Shown piece after piece: positions 9,833-20,878 of a stretch of DNA of 64,000 nucleotides. Within the stretch, counting starts at the first letter, position 1; every line of letters begins with the position of its first letter. The notes beneath the pieces are model-generated. The model saw nothing but the letters and a program-made list of their open reading frames with translations. It did no database searches and was not told the origin of the DNA. Source of the DNA: Branchiostoma floridae (taxonomy: Eukaryota > Chordata > Leptocardii > Amphioxiformes > Branchiostomatidae); the NCBI RefSeq assembly GCF_000003815.2, contig NC_049992.1, positions 10,045,407 through 10,109,406 of the forward strand, in the 5' to 3' direction. The position numbers and the translations under genes are program-made.

Positions 9833-10641
9833 ATTTGGTCCTGAATAAATACGAATCTATGTTTTAAAAGCTAAGTTGTGAGCGAAAACACGAGCGAAGT
9901 TGTGCCCATGTGGATCACTGACCAAGGCGGAAGTACCTCAACATCACGGAAGAGTCATGTGATTGATGCATCAAAAGAGCCAGACATCTTGTCTCTGATT
10001 GGTCCGTGTATACCTGCACAGGTGACAGAAATATGCTTTCAAAATCACAAATATTCCATACTTGGACAATTTTGTATAATTTTCTGGTCATAAATGATAA
10101 AGTTGACTGATTGAAATATAATGATATGCTCGTGTCTGATAAACCATGCTCAAGTGTAGATTAAAAGTGAAACGGTTTAAAAACTCTTGTAACCAATGAA
10201 GGCCCATGTTACATCTTGCCACAGGAATATTTCCCGTCATGCACAGCGACACATTGATATTTCCTCTCGTTGAAGTCTCGCGAGAGTTGCGGCGAGAGTC
10301 TGGCATACTTTCCGAATCACTGAGCGGAGGCGTCAAAATAATGACGGGCTCCATGGAGAAGCAAACATTCGCTTGAAACTCACCAAAAATTCACCGGCTG
10401 TTCGTAATTTCTCGAAGATTTGGTGAGATAAGACATCATAGATGACCGGGAAACTGTTTTGAGGCTGCATCTCGGGTCGGATCGGACAAAAATGGTTTGA
10501 CAACAAGGAGCAACGTTACGGAAAAGTTTGCCGGTGAGCGATCGATTTGACATTTACAGGTGGTTCAAAACCGAAGAAGTTTGCAACTTTTAGCTCGAAC
10601 TCATCATTTCAGTGACAGCCTGAAACTGTAACAAGAACACG
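9833..10641. promoter_or_regulatory. Head-to-head intergenic promoter region, M6PR / KIF17
   Basis: The 809 bp between the M6PR and KIF17 start codons contain both 5' UTRs and promoters. Visible motifs: CGGAAGT (ETS-like, 9928-9934), TCATGTGA (E/M-box-like, 9955-9962), ATTGG (inverted CCAAT, 9998-10002), CCAAT near 10193 and the palindrome TCTCGCGAGA (10276-10285). CpG-rich patches surround the palindrome. Sharing of elements between the two genes is inferred. Confidence 0.7.
10276..10285. promoter_or_regulatory. TCTCGCGAGA palindromic core-promoter element
   Basis: Exact 10-bp match to the CGCG element bound by BANP in vertebrates and common at housekeeping and bidirectional promoters. Its place in a head-to-head spacer fits that role. 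Confidence 0.65.
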
Positions 10642-11767
10642 ATGGCGTCAGAAGCAGTAAAGGTAATTGTTCGGTGTCGGCCGCTTAACGAACGAGAGAA
10701 GAACTTGAACTGCGGCGTTGTGATCAAGATGGATGGAGGGATCCAGTGCGGCATCATCAAGCCTGACAGGCAGGACGAACCGCCAAAACTCTTCACCTTC
10801 GACGGTTCCTACGACATGGTGTCAACAACCGAGAAAATCTACGACGATGTGGCTTATCCTTTGGTTGAGAGTGTGGTGGAGGGATACAACGGAACGGTGT
10901 TTGCATATGGCCAAACGGGATGTGGCAAATCCTTCACTATGCAAGGTATTGAGGAGCCACCCACTCAAAGGGGCATCATCCCCAGAGCATTTGAACACAT
11001 CTTTGAAAGCATCGCTGTAGCAGAGGACACGAAATATCTCGTACATGCCTCATACTTGGAAATTTACAACGAGGAAATCCGCGATTTGCTCGGAAAGGAC
11101 CACAAGCAGAAGCTGGAGTTAAAAGAGCACCCGGATCGCGGAGTGTATGTTAAGGAGTTGTCGAAGCACTCTGTTCATAACGTTCCAGAGTGCGAAAGGA
11201 TCATGGAGATGGGGTGGAAGAATCGATCGGTCGGCGCGACCCTCATGAACGCTGACTCCTCGCGCTCCCACTCTATCTTCACGATCTTTCTTGAGATGTG
11301 TTCTACGGACAAGGAAGGTGAGACGCATTTGCGTGCGGGGAAACTGAATCTCGTGGACTTGGCGGGAAGTGAGCGACAGGCAAAAACGGGTGCAACGGGT
11401 GATCGACTGAAGGAAGCTACCAAAATCAACCTCTCGCTTTCTGCACTCGGTAACGTCATATCAGCGCTCGTAGACGGAAAATCCAAACACATTCCGTACC
11501 GTGACTCCAAACTCACGCGACTGCTGCAGGATTCCCTTGGCGGGAATACCAAGACGCTTATGATAGCATGTCTGTCTCCTGCGGACAATAACTACGACGA
11601 AACCTTGAGTACGCTAAGATACGCAAACCGTGCAAAGAACATCAAGAATAAGCCGAGAATCAATGAAGATCCCAAAGATGCTCTTCTCAGAGAATACCAA
11701 GAGGAGATTCAGCGGCTGAAGGCCATGTTGGCAGCCAAAGGTATCACAGCTGGCCAGCCAGGACCAG
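10642..11767 (+). CDS. KIF17: KIF17 exon 1 (motor domain and neck)
   Basis: Starts at ATG 10642 ([14 protein letters not shown], the usual KIF17 start) and carries the whole motor domain in one 1126-bp exon, ending CCAG before GTAACT; phase 1. Confidence 0.96.
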
Positions 11768-14700
11768 GTAACTATATACATAGCTAGATTACCAACTTCA
11801 TTCTTTATTCTTTATAAAATCCATCAGTGGTGTGCCCATAGACATACTACTTATCTTCCTGAACTTCATGACGAAATACAATGACCAAGCTTTGACAGAT
11901 TAGCATACTTTTTAGCCTCTGCTCCTGACAGACATTAATATTTCGGTAGTACAAGGAGTTTAGTGACACTTAAACTATAAACTCTTAAGTCTTATTCTTC
12001 ATTTGCATGTCTACATGTACATCAACACAATGACTCTTTTGAATCTGTAGAACTTCAAAGGAACCAGAATAGGTCATGAATGTTTCCAAATGTCACAGCA
12101 CAAAAAAACCTACATCACTTCTCAACACCAATGTCATTCATAAAAAAATAAACTGGGTGATATTCGTTTTTGTTAGGAAGATCAGTTGCCACGAAATTCT
12201 TTAAGCTGTGACAGAAACATGGAAACGCATTGAATTTCTTAGTCTTAGTCTTAGTCTTAGGTTACAAGTTTCCCTTTCTGTTTGCCAAAACTCCCATGGT
12301 TTGTCTGGTTTTAGTTTTGGGTGGTCGCTAAAGCAGGATTACTAAGCTAATGATTGTGTATATTTCAGGTGACCTAGATCATTAGCTGCACAATACTTCA
12401 GGATTTTAAACCTGTAAAAATAGTTCCCAGCAAACCGTTTTAAAACTGTGAATTCTTTATTAAGGTAAAGAGTGCTTTCTGTAGGTGCCAAAGTCTGAGG
12501 ATCAATTTCTGCGGTTTTTCCTCCTTAATTATGCATGAGCTGCCTTCGTGACAACCTTGTTTGCACGAGTAAGTTATGTCCCTGCCCCTTTTCACCTGAA
12601 GAGCCCATGGTTGTCACTGGTTGCCATGACAACCATTGATCTGTCCAGTCAGGCAGAAGTGGCCTCAGTGGACCGTACCAATATGTGCCTGTGGTGGGTA
12701 GGGTTGCCACCCAGTTCCCTAGATTCAAAACCATAACTTACTGAGATAAAAAGATGCTAGCATTAGATGCCCCTTTTTACAGCTACTTCTACATTCAGTA
12801 CATGTATTTCCACAATTTTTTTCATCCATGAAATACTTTTTTAGTCGTACAAATTAGAATTTTCAAGTGTCCTTGACTGAGGATCTAAGCATGCACTTCA
12901 GTAGCAAAAGAATTTTGTACTTCGCACTTTGAAGCATAGTCCAGTGGTTAAAAGACATGTGATTATATGTGCCTTTCCAGTTTTATATTTATAGAAAAAA
13001 CGATTTTCCAAGTGATCAATACATCAAGGATAAAGGCCACAGGATGTCGTGTAGTAAAATTGTTGCATGTACTATACAGTGTATTTAAATCCCTCCACAC
13101 AGTCCCCAGATATAAAATCTTTGAAACCAGTACAGATATAAATAGGTTCAATCTTGGTTCAATCCACGTTTGCAAATATGGAGGGAGAACATCTTTTTTG
13201 TTTCTACTTTCTATTGCAGATTAATGAGTCTACATCATTTTTTCTGCAAAGATCACCAAAGAATCAGTGCTGCACTTTATGCTAAATTTAACAGAATTTT
13301 GCCTGCAAGGAAATGTGCGTAACACATTTTTACCTTTTCTTCTCTAGTGAGGTTGTGGGAAAAATATTCAGACCCCTACCATACTAGTAGAGGAAGGAAT
13401 GTCTCAATCCAAGTGTTATAATTTGTAAACATTGTCCTTCATGTCAAGTCAATTCTATAAGAGGAAACCACACTTAGCATCATGAATCTTTGATGAGCCT
13501 TTTCTCCCAGCAAACTAAGGATGGTCAAATTGTCACTGACAATTACATGTAATATGCATCCTCTGGCAATAAAATGGAACTAAGCTAAGTAAGTGTAAAT
13601 AAGATGTTGATCATGCTCCTTAGTTACACTTACAGTGGTAAACAAAAGAGTTTGCAAACAAAACCCAGTAAAATAGTAAATTGCAATGTAGTTAAGAAAA
13701 TAGAAAGTTTCTTAATTTTTTTATTCATTTATTAAAAAGACAAGTCACAACTGAATACAATAAAGATGAAAAAAATCTATGGAATCCATGAAATCTTTAA
13801 AGGATAAAAGAAACACACTTAAGACTGCAACAGAGAGGGGCAAAACATTATGTTCTCCCAAGCTAGTAAATACTAACATCATTTTTTGGTAATGCCCTGG
13901 AGGTAGAGACATTTCTCATTGCCTCTAGGGTCTTGTTCCCCATGTATCGAGACCATAAACCTTAATATGTAAAGTTGTCATGATGCTAGGCTCTTGGAGT
14001 GGTTGAAAGACCAGAAAAATTTAAGAAAAATTTGATTTTTCTGTAATGCAGCACCCGCCCCTGGCAAGGGCCCACCTCCCCGGCGTCGCACCACCTCTGA
14101 AGACCTGCAGAAAGCGATTGAGAAAGAGAAGGAGCGCATCAAACAGGAATATGAGCAGGAGCTACAGGAGATGAAGCTACGCTATGAAAAGGTAATGACT
14201 AGTGGTTTTAATTGTTCCCAAGGTCATTCAAGTTCTACAGGCAAACATCCCAGATTCCTTTGTAGCGAAATGAACCATTGCTTTGATTATTCCCCATTCA
14301 CAGAGTTAGGTCCAGGTTCAAGTCTGGTCCTGGACCTGGTCTTCTGGACCTGGACCTGATCTTCTGGACCGTACCTGTACCTGGATTTTCTACTCCAGTA
14401 CCCACCCCTAGTAATGACAGGTGGTTTTAGATTCCCAAAGTTTACACCAAACAGGAACATCATCATCTAGAAGATCTATTGTGTTTTATTGTATTCAAAG
14501 GCTTTTTAGATTCATCATCATCTAAAAGCAACTCTATTTTTTTAAGCAACCAAAGACACAGGAACATCATCATATCTAGCATATCTATTGCGATTTAGAT
14601 GAACTAAAGTCTCTTAGATTTTGTCATCATTCAAAGCTACTACATTTTGCCCCTCCACCAGGAACAAGAAAGCAATGTGAAGCTCCAGGAAGACATGCAG

Positions 14701-17700
14701 CGGTTACGGGAGTTCTACGACTCCCAGCTCACCAACGTGGAGCAGAACTTTGAGGAGGTCCCCCCTGGGGAGCAGAACGGAGAGGTGGAGGAGAGGCCCA
14801 TGACTGCCGCTCCTCGGAGCCCCCCCACACCCCTGGAGGGGGAGGACCTGCCTGATGGACCCAACCTGGACCAGACAAGTCTGCGCAGTATGGACGACTC
14901 TCCCGCTTCTGAGGTGAGAAATGTTAAATTACTGTAAATGCATTTAAATTGACGGGGATTTAATTTCGCAGTAGCTGCAAAAGGGACTTTTCGCGGACAC
15001 TCGTCTTAAGTTCATAGTAGCAACATGCACTGTAGTCTCTTACTGCCATGGAAAAATGTTGCGGTGGCGAAAGCCGTGAACATTAAACCACTGCGAAAGT
15101 TTCTGTATTTACAGTATATCCCTGTAACAGCCTCATCTTTGTCACTTAGAACAATTACTAAAGGAAATAAGTGTAATAATTGGTTTACATGATAAACTCA
15201 GCACTGTATAATACATCATGTATCATACATCATATACTTAAGTAAAGATTTCCTCATGACATAAGTTGCTCACAAAATAACATCCTTGCCAAACCACCTT
15301 TGACAAGATTTTCAGATGAGTATTTGTTAACGTAATATAAGCTACCAGTCACTACTAATGATAAGGGTACCATACTGACCGCCCACTATTGCAGGCCCAG
15401 ATAGCCCAGCAGCCGGAGATGGCCCAGGCTCTAGGGCTGATAGAACAGCCAAAGGTAGCTAAGGTCAGGTGTTCTGATGAATGTTATGGTTTACATTTAC
15501 CAAATATGGTGCTGGTGACCAAGGTGATACATATGCTGAGCTGTCTTGTCTTTCAGCAAGTCTACATTACACTCTTTGGTGTAGATGTGGTGTTTCTTAT
15601 CTTTAAACTCGTCTCCTAAACTACACTAACACACAAAGGCAGAGCAAACAGTATGGTGAAGTGTTACAGACTTTCTGGTTTTCAAGTTATTAAAGGTAGT
15701 GTCTTGGTGGCTTGGAAATGCTGGTGATCTTTTCATGGTGTACGTAGATTGTCTTGTTGTCTTATCAATGTGTACAGGCTGCCAATGCTACTTGGTTGAG
15801 GTGGCCAAGTTAAATCTATGAATCATATTTTGTAGAAAGAATATCTCATTTCCATAGATATTTGCACTTGTCAAACATTTGCCTTCCATTGCACTGTGTA
15901 AAATAATAAACTTACTTTGATCACAACTCCTTGTCACATTTAACTAAGGTCATCCTGTTTTTTTGTTTTTTTCTTGCCATGTTCTCGGGATTAATACAGC
16001 TTTCCCCTCTTTTCCCAAAAAATATTAAAAGCCTGGGTACCTTCCTATTTCTACCGAGAATTCTTACACTTGCTACTCTCATCCGATTTCTACCGGGGCT
16101 CCTTACACTCGCTACCCTAAAAAAATCGGATGGTACCTTATCTAGTTGCACAAGCTGCACAACACTGAAATTATATATCAAATGTATCACTGATATCATG
16201 ATACTGAAGTGTAACATTGTTTTCGCAGAAGCAGCAGCCGCAGGTGGCGAAACATCTTGGATCTAAGCAGAAGACAGAGTTAGAAGAGCAGGACAGCCCG
16301 CGTGAACCCTCCTCACCGAGGGGCAACATGGAGATGGCACAGAGTGTACTGGCACAGGAGGAGGCTCTGCATAGGTTACAGGAACTACAAGTAAGAAATA
16401 ACAGATGGAGTATCACAGCCAGGGCATTATATATATATGGGTGTCGTTTCAATTTCCTTTTTCTTACTGTGGAGCAGAAAGTTTTAACAAAATTCCAAAG
16501 ATTTTGATTTTTGAACACAACAAAACTATTGAGTATCAGTAATGATGATGATTAGTAAAACTAAGAATCTAGAAATAAAAATGAACTTTAATTAAGATCT
16601 TCCTGCCAATATTCTATTCATTCTTATTCACATTTTGTTTTAGCCCAATATGTAAAGAATACTTCACACATATCCTTGTGTTTGTTTTGTTTAAACTTTT
16701 CCTTTGTTTTCAAAGTTTTGCTACTTCTGTTACTGACTTTACTCTGATCACCCCCACTCCTCACCGAGGATAAAATGTTCCATGCACAGGAGCAGATGGT
16801 AGGTGGAGAGAAGGCCCACGATGAGGTGGCGCTAGAGAAGAAAAAACGCAAGAGAACACACGCCGAGAAACGGAAGGAAAAGCTTGCAAAGGTGATCTCA
16901 CAGTTGGACGATGGAGGAAACATCATGCTGAACGTGTACGACAACATCCAGGACAAGCTGAAGGCTGCCAATCAGCAGCTGGAGAAGGAAAAAGAAAAGG
17001 TAAGACTAAGAGTTGTATCTGTCTGTGGACATGATGTAGGAATGGTACAAGTATGTTCTTAGATTGCGATCGTTTGACGTCCGTACCTGCGGACGAGCGT
17101 GGGGTTTCAACATTGAATAGCGATGTTTGCGTTTGTTCGTAGGTGCGGTCTTTAACCCATTCTAAAATTTCAAATAAAACAGAGTTGAGACTGAGCATCC
17201 AAAGTGTCTAGTTGTGTTTCTACATTTGAGAAAGCCTGAAGAAAGTCAGTAGTGTTCAAGTATTGCTGTTTATGACGTTTGCCATATATATATACATGTA
17301 TGACAATACAGTGTACTTTATGTTTGAAAATGCATTGTGATACCTAGCTCTGGTATTAAATAGAAGCATCTAGTGTAGTCCAGAGGAAGGTGACAGACGG
17401 TCATCGAAATGATGGCCGTGATGATTGCATGATATCTTGATTTTGAATAAAGAGCCTTGTTATCCAAAGAGGGGTTGTTTCTCATTTTAGACAGAAAACG
17501 GGGAAGTGGAAAAAAGGGAACAGTCAACGTCATGTACATGTAGTCCAGATGGAAACAACAATGTGAGCCTTCTAGACTTATACAAATAAAGGGGTGATAA
17601 TAACAGTAGGATGCTGTTGTACAGCCTATCATGCATTAATTAGCATGAGGTGGCACAAATAACTGCATTTCAGTGCTTATCCTTATGCTTTAACAGGATA

Positions 17701-20700
17701 CCCACATGCTTTGCTTAATGTGAAGGAATGGCATGCGTATATGTTCAGCCATTGTATGATAAACCTGGCTGCATGAAATTCAAACATTTCCTGCGCATGA
17801 TCTTTACATGCTACGACTACCAGATTTGAAGCAGTTTCTTAAAATGTCTTACCTTCCAACGCAATGCATGTGGGTATGAAGTCTTCTTAAATCTTCTCTC
17901 TCAATGAAATAATTATAGCAGGATTTTTTTCAGGTTCATGATTTTATTCCTGACCTTTCTTCCCTGCCCAGACCAGAGCAGCTGAGATAGACATCATTGA
18001 CCTGCAGAGTGAGTTTGAGTTTGAGCGGATCGACTATCTCTCCACCATCCGAGAACAGGAGAAACAACTCAAGCTGCTACATTCCCTCATCGACAAGATC
18101 CACCCACTCTTACGCAGGGACAGTAACTACTCCAACTTGGACAGGTTAGTATGCTCTTGCTAGTAAGACTGAAAATTTGACACTGAAGAAGAATGTTTGT
18201 TTGTTTATTTAGACCCTTGTAGTGCTTAGTGGTATGATGTATGGCAGCAAGTTTCCTAGGTGCTTCAGTAGGAGGATATACTGTAAATGCAGAAATGTTC
18301 GCGGTGGATTAATGTTCGCGGTTTTTGCGGTGACCACTTTACCACAAATTTAAAACCACCGGGGACATTTTTCTATTATGGTATTAGACTGCAGTCTATG
18401 GTGTTACCGCGAACTTAAATCCACCACGAAAAGTGCCTTTTCCCGCTACCGCGAAATTAAATCCCCGCAAACTTAACTACATTTACAGTATACAGGCTTT
18501 GCTAGGTCTTTGCCTTTTATGGGCATCTCAAGGCACCTCCTCATATTATCAATTTATGCCCCTTCCTTAAGACGGATGTAGCCCCAAACAAGGTGTCCTG
18601 ACCCAGGATTGAAGCAGGGTCTGAGTGACCAATGAATGAAGTGCTTTTAAGCAGAAGACACTTTGCAAAGAGTAGAAAGTCTTGTTGGGATAAAACTGTT
18701 GTGCAACAGTGGTGATGACAGTTGTACCTGTTGTACCCTAGGGTGAAGGCACAGTGTAAATGGGATGAAGAGAACCAGAAGTGGACCCTGCCAGATGTTA
18801 AAGTGGAGACTACATCGTTACCTCCCAATCCTGGAGGTATGTGCACATTGTCCTCCTGTAAGTCATAATTGCAGTTTGGAAACAAGCTGCAAGGTGGCAG
18901 TTTTGCAAGAACTATACAGACAGATGACAGCAAAACCATAGGATGCATTAGTACATGTTGGTGTGAGATGTATCTCTTTTCAATTCTTATTTGCAAACAT
19001 ACGACGCTCTATAAATTAATACAGATTTGTCAGTTTTAAGAATCTAGGTATAGATTTTAGTTTGTTTCTCTATCAGTGTAGAGCATGTTCTTACTGCCTT
19101 GTCATATTTTGTCCGCAGGTATCATGCCAGGAGGCAGAGCAGCCCCGGGCAGAGGGCCTCCCCCAGGTCACAGGGATCGGTCACCTGGCAACCAGGTCAG
19201 CCCCACCCTTCAACTATTACTAACACTCCAATGAAATGATTACCTATTGTATCGCACAAAATTTGGCAACAGATACATCATGTCCGAAAAAAAGGTGATG
19301 ATAGACATAAATGTTACTTTTCCCTAAACTGCCCTTCCTGTCATGTGTTCTCACCCCAAGGAAGTGAAATATTGTTTTTGGCTTGTCTGTCTGTGTTTTT
19401 TTATAATTCCTAGCATACACAATCCATTGTCACCATACATCCTCAGTGCTGATATTTTTGTCTGTGATTGTTTGTGAGAGTGGAAGTGTTAAAATGTATG
19501 GATAAGGGGTGAAGCCATCTCTGATCACCTTGTTTTTGCAGTATGGAGGTGCCAACTACCCACCCCCTGAGGAAGACAGGCTGCTGCAGAGGTTGAACAG
19601 AAGATCCAACGAGAACATCGCAGACAGCTATTTCAAACCTAAACGAGCAAATCAGCTCCTGAATTCCTCCAGCGACCGCCATTTTGGGCAGACGTTGGAG
19701 AGGAATTTTGATCGGAATCCTGAGAGGACCCTTGGAAGTTTGGGTCAGAAATCTGGTGAGCATCAAAAGCTTATTGGTTGTCATATTTGTCATGTTTTTT
19801 ACAACTTGTTATTCTATTTATGTATGAGTACACAAGCCATTGATCTGTGCTATTTAATAGGGAAAAAAAGGAAACTATAGACAAACTATAGACAGACCAA
19901 ACAAATGGTCTGTCAAACTATCTCTTTTGCATTTCATGATTTCTAATGATAATTCTAGTGAAGGACATTGATATACATTCTTGTATTTCTATCGATGTGT
20001 CTGTAATAAAAAAAAAAGTTATGGATAACACCAGCTTGATATAAATAGAAAGATAATGCATGTTGTTGAATGTGCTTATTTTGCTTCCAATGCAGGCACT
20101 ACATTCACACATGCATCAGCAGCTCAGGACCCTCCCAGCTCTAGTCAGTTCCTCTCCCATTGCCTGTCCTAACTAACACTAACAGCTTGCATCCCTTTGT
20201 GACTTGTTTTCAACTAACTGCACATCAATTTTGATTGTCTTGTTCATTAAGGTTTTTGTAATCTACATTTATAAGGTTTAACTTTTAAAAAATCATTTCA
20301 CTATCATCTGAAAGCCTCCCACTTGCATTTTGCTTTCAATATTTATCAGCCAACTTTCTCCTTTTTTCATTGGTGTCAAAATACAACACCTATTAGTATT
20401 ACCACTGTACTAACATTTTATTACTTATGCATCATCATAAAAATGTCACATCTTTATTTTAATAACACTGAATGTTTGACACGTGGTGCATTATGACTCA
20501 TACAACAGAGTGCACTCAGTGATAATAAAATTAACAGTGCCTCACACGCTAATAACGGTAATGTGTGGTTTTGTAGGTCAGCTATTATGACTAACATAAC
20601 ATTGTTGGGTTCATACCTAGTTTAGAGAGTTAGAAAATGTTTTTGTTTGACCTGATTTCTTTAGACCTCACTAAGAAACATGCTTGTTATTTTGTTTTGT

Positions 20701-20878
20701 TTTTGCAGTGTCTTCTTTGGGATATAACAGTTCCATGACAAATGGTGAGTTCAGCCAGGTACCAGACCCGATGGATATGCCCATGCGCCGCCCTGTACGC
20801 TTAGAGCGAATGTCGCCGTCATCGGCCAAGGACAAGAAAAAGAAGAAAAAGAAACCAGGAATGCTGGAACCATTGTAG
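10642..20878 (+). CDS. KIF17: Kinesin-like protein KIF17 (kinesin-2, OSM-3 family), complete gene
   Basis: Eleven plus-strand exons join in frame: 10642-11767, 14052-14191, 14662-14913, 15395-15463, 16229-16390, 16790-16999, 17972-18144, 18742-18836, 19119-19195, 19542-19755, 20709-20878; about 895 aa (human about 1029). The motor domain fills exon 1: P-loop GQTGCGKS at 90-97 (the usual middle residue is Ser), switch [10 protein letters not shown] at 203, switch II VDLAGSE at 238, then [19 protein letters not shown]. Coiled coil follows, including [10 protein letters not shown] and [19 protein letters not shown]. The tail has a lysine run like the mammalian ciliary/nuclear signal and ends EPL like mammalian KIF17. 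Family role: homodimeric plus-end motor in cilia and dendrites. Exon 4 has two possible donors. Confidence 0.96.
12237..12261. repeat. Short TTAGTC hexamer array
   Basis: Four tandem TTAGTC-type units. It resembles but is not the TTAGGG telomere repeat. Confidence 0.7.
12607..12636. promoter_or_regulatory. RFX X-box-like site in KIF17 intron 1
   Basis: GTTGCCATGACAAC (12620-12633) differs at one position from the palindromic X-box GTTGCCATGGCAAC. It sits inside a wider inverted repeat (ATGGTTGTCA / TGACAACCAT). RFX factors control ciliary genes and KIF17 is a ciliary motor, so an enhancer role is plausible but unproven. Confidence 0.55.
14052..14191 (+). CDS. KIF17: KIF17 exon 2
   Basis: Acceptor AATGCAG, donor GTAATG. 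Encodes a Pro/Gly linker ([13 protein letters not shown]) and the coiled coil [20 protein letters not shown]. Confidence 0.93.
14307..14410. mobile_element. Truncated copy of the hAT-type element at 7825
   Basis: Runs of GGTCCAGG and GGACCTGGACCTGATC end in ACTCCAGTACCCACCCCTA, like the right half of the 7825-8257 element. The left half is missing. In KIF17 intron 2. Confidence 0.6.
14450..14661. repeat. Tandem duplication abutting the KIF17 exon 3 acceptor
   Basis: Two diverged units of about 105 bp begin CAGGAACATCATCAT (14452 and 14559) and carry AGATCTATTG / ATATCTATTG and a TTAGAT..CATCAT block. The next CAGGAACA, at 14659, is the exon 3 acceptor itself. Confidence 0.55.
14662..14913 (+). 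CDS. KIF17: KIF17 exon 3
   Basis: Acceptor CCACCAG, donor GTGAGA; 84 codons, phase 0 at both ends. Encodes coiled coil ([18 protein letters not shown]) then a Pro/acidic stretch. Tandem duplicates in the upstream intron reach its acceptor. Confidence 0.93.
14930..15116. mobile_element. TACTGTAAATGCA MITE, copy A
   Basis: Starts TACTGTAAATGCA and ends with the near-inverse (one mismatch) at 15104-15116. Interior has GATTTAATTTCGCAGTAG and ACTGTAGTCTCTTACTGCC, shared with copy C. It starts 17 bp after the exon 3 donor of KIF17. Confidence 0.82.
15395..15463 (+). CDS. KIF17: KIF17 exon 4
   Basis: Acceptor TTGCAG; donor either AAG/GTCAGG after 15463 (23 codons) or AAG/GTAGCT after 15454 (20 codons). 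Both keep frame, so VAK may be optional. Encodes [15 protein letters not shown]. Confidence 0.82.
16015..16137. repeat. Short duplicated motif in KIF17 intron 4
   Basis: ATTTCTACCG..CTTACACTTGCTACTCT is followed by ATTTCTACCG..CTTACACTCGCTACCCT, an imperfect tandem pair of about 45 bp. No function suggested. Confidence 0.5.
16229..16390 (+). CDS. KIF17: KIF17 exon 5
   Basis: Acceptor TTCGCAG, donor GTAAGA; 54 codons. Encodes [15 protein letters not shown] and coiled coil [13 protein letters not shown]. Confidence 0.9.
16790..16999 (+). CDS. KIF17: KIF17 exon 6
   Basis: Acceptor TGCACAG, donor GTAAGA; 70 codons. [10 protein letters not shown], a basic [13 protein letters not shown] run and [15 protein letters not shown] match the KIF17-specific coiled coil. 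Confidence 0.94.
17972..18144 (+). CDS. KIF17: KIF17 exon 7
   Basis: Acceptor TGCCCAG, donor GTTAGT. Encodes [19 protein letters not shown] and [11 protein letters not shown], strongly conserved in KIF17. Confidence 0.95.
18279..18490. mobile_element. TACTGTAAATGCA MITE, copy B
   Basis: Ends TACTGTAAATGCA and ATTTACAGTA, interior rich in TTCGCGGT and ACCGCGAA motifs, with ACTGCAGTCTATGGTGTTAC near the middle. About 212 bp in KIF17 intron 7. Confidence 0.82.
18742..18836 (+). CDS. KIF17: KIF17 exon 8
   Basis: Acceptor CCCTAG, donor GTATGT. Encodes [15 protein letters not shown], matching the family's CWDEDNGFWKIP segment. Confidence 0.92.
19119..19195 (+). CDS. KIF17: KIF17 exon 9
   Basis: Acceptor TCCGCAG, donor GTCAGC. 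Encodes a Gly/Pro/Arg-rich linker ([17 protein letters not shown]). Confidence 0.85.
19542..19755 (+). CDS. KIF17: KIF17 exon 10
   Basis: Acceptor TTTGCAG, donor GTGAGC. Encodes [19 protein letters not shown] and [10 protein letters not shown], aligned with the SENIASNYFRSKRASQIL tail segment. Confidence 0.94.
20096..20172 (+). CDS. KIF17: KIF17 optional exon (cassette or alternative last exon)
   Basis: After acceptor AATGCAG at 20095 an open frame continues in the phase left by exon 10 ([19 protein letters not shown]) to TAA at 20170-20172. A weaker donor GTCAGT after 20143 would make it a 48-bp, frame-keeping cassette. Skipping it joins exon 10 to the conserved tail exon, so it is not needed. 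Inference. Confidence 0.4.
20709..20878 (+). CDS. KIF17: KIF17 exon 11 (tail)
   Basis: Acceptor TTTTGCAG before 20709; TAG at 20876-20878. Encodes [19 protein letters not shown], a run of lysines and the terminal MLEPL, lining up with the mammalian tail. Confidence 0.95.

Larger units (their letters stand above)
11768..14051 (+). other. KIF17 intron 1
   Basis: 2.3 kb, no coding signal. It contains a TTAGTC hexamer run (12237-12261) and a GC-richer island at about 12530-12735 with an RFX X-box-like site. Confidence 0.6.

Noticed and set aside
11175-11588. A 137-codon minus-strand frame
   Set aside because: Antisense of the KIF17 motor domain.
12237-12261. Interstitial telomere repeat
   Set aside because: The unit is TTAGTC, not TTAGGG, and there are only four copies.
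18570-18680. A tRNA-derived SINE on the minus strand
   Set aside because: A loose B-box resemblance (TTCAATCCTGGG) only; no A box in place.
18541-18996. A 151-codon minus-strand frame over KIF17 exon 8
   Set aside because: Spans a real plus-strand exon and its introns; no domain features.
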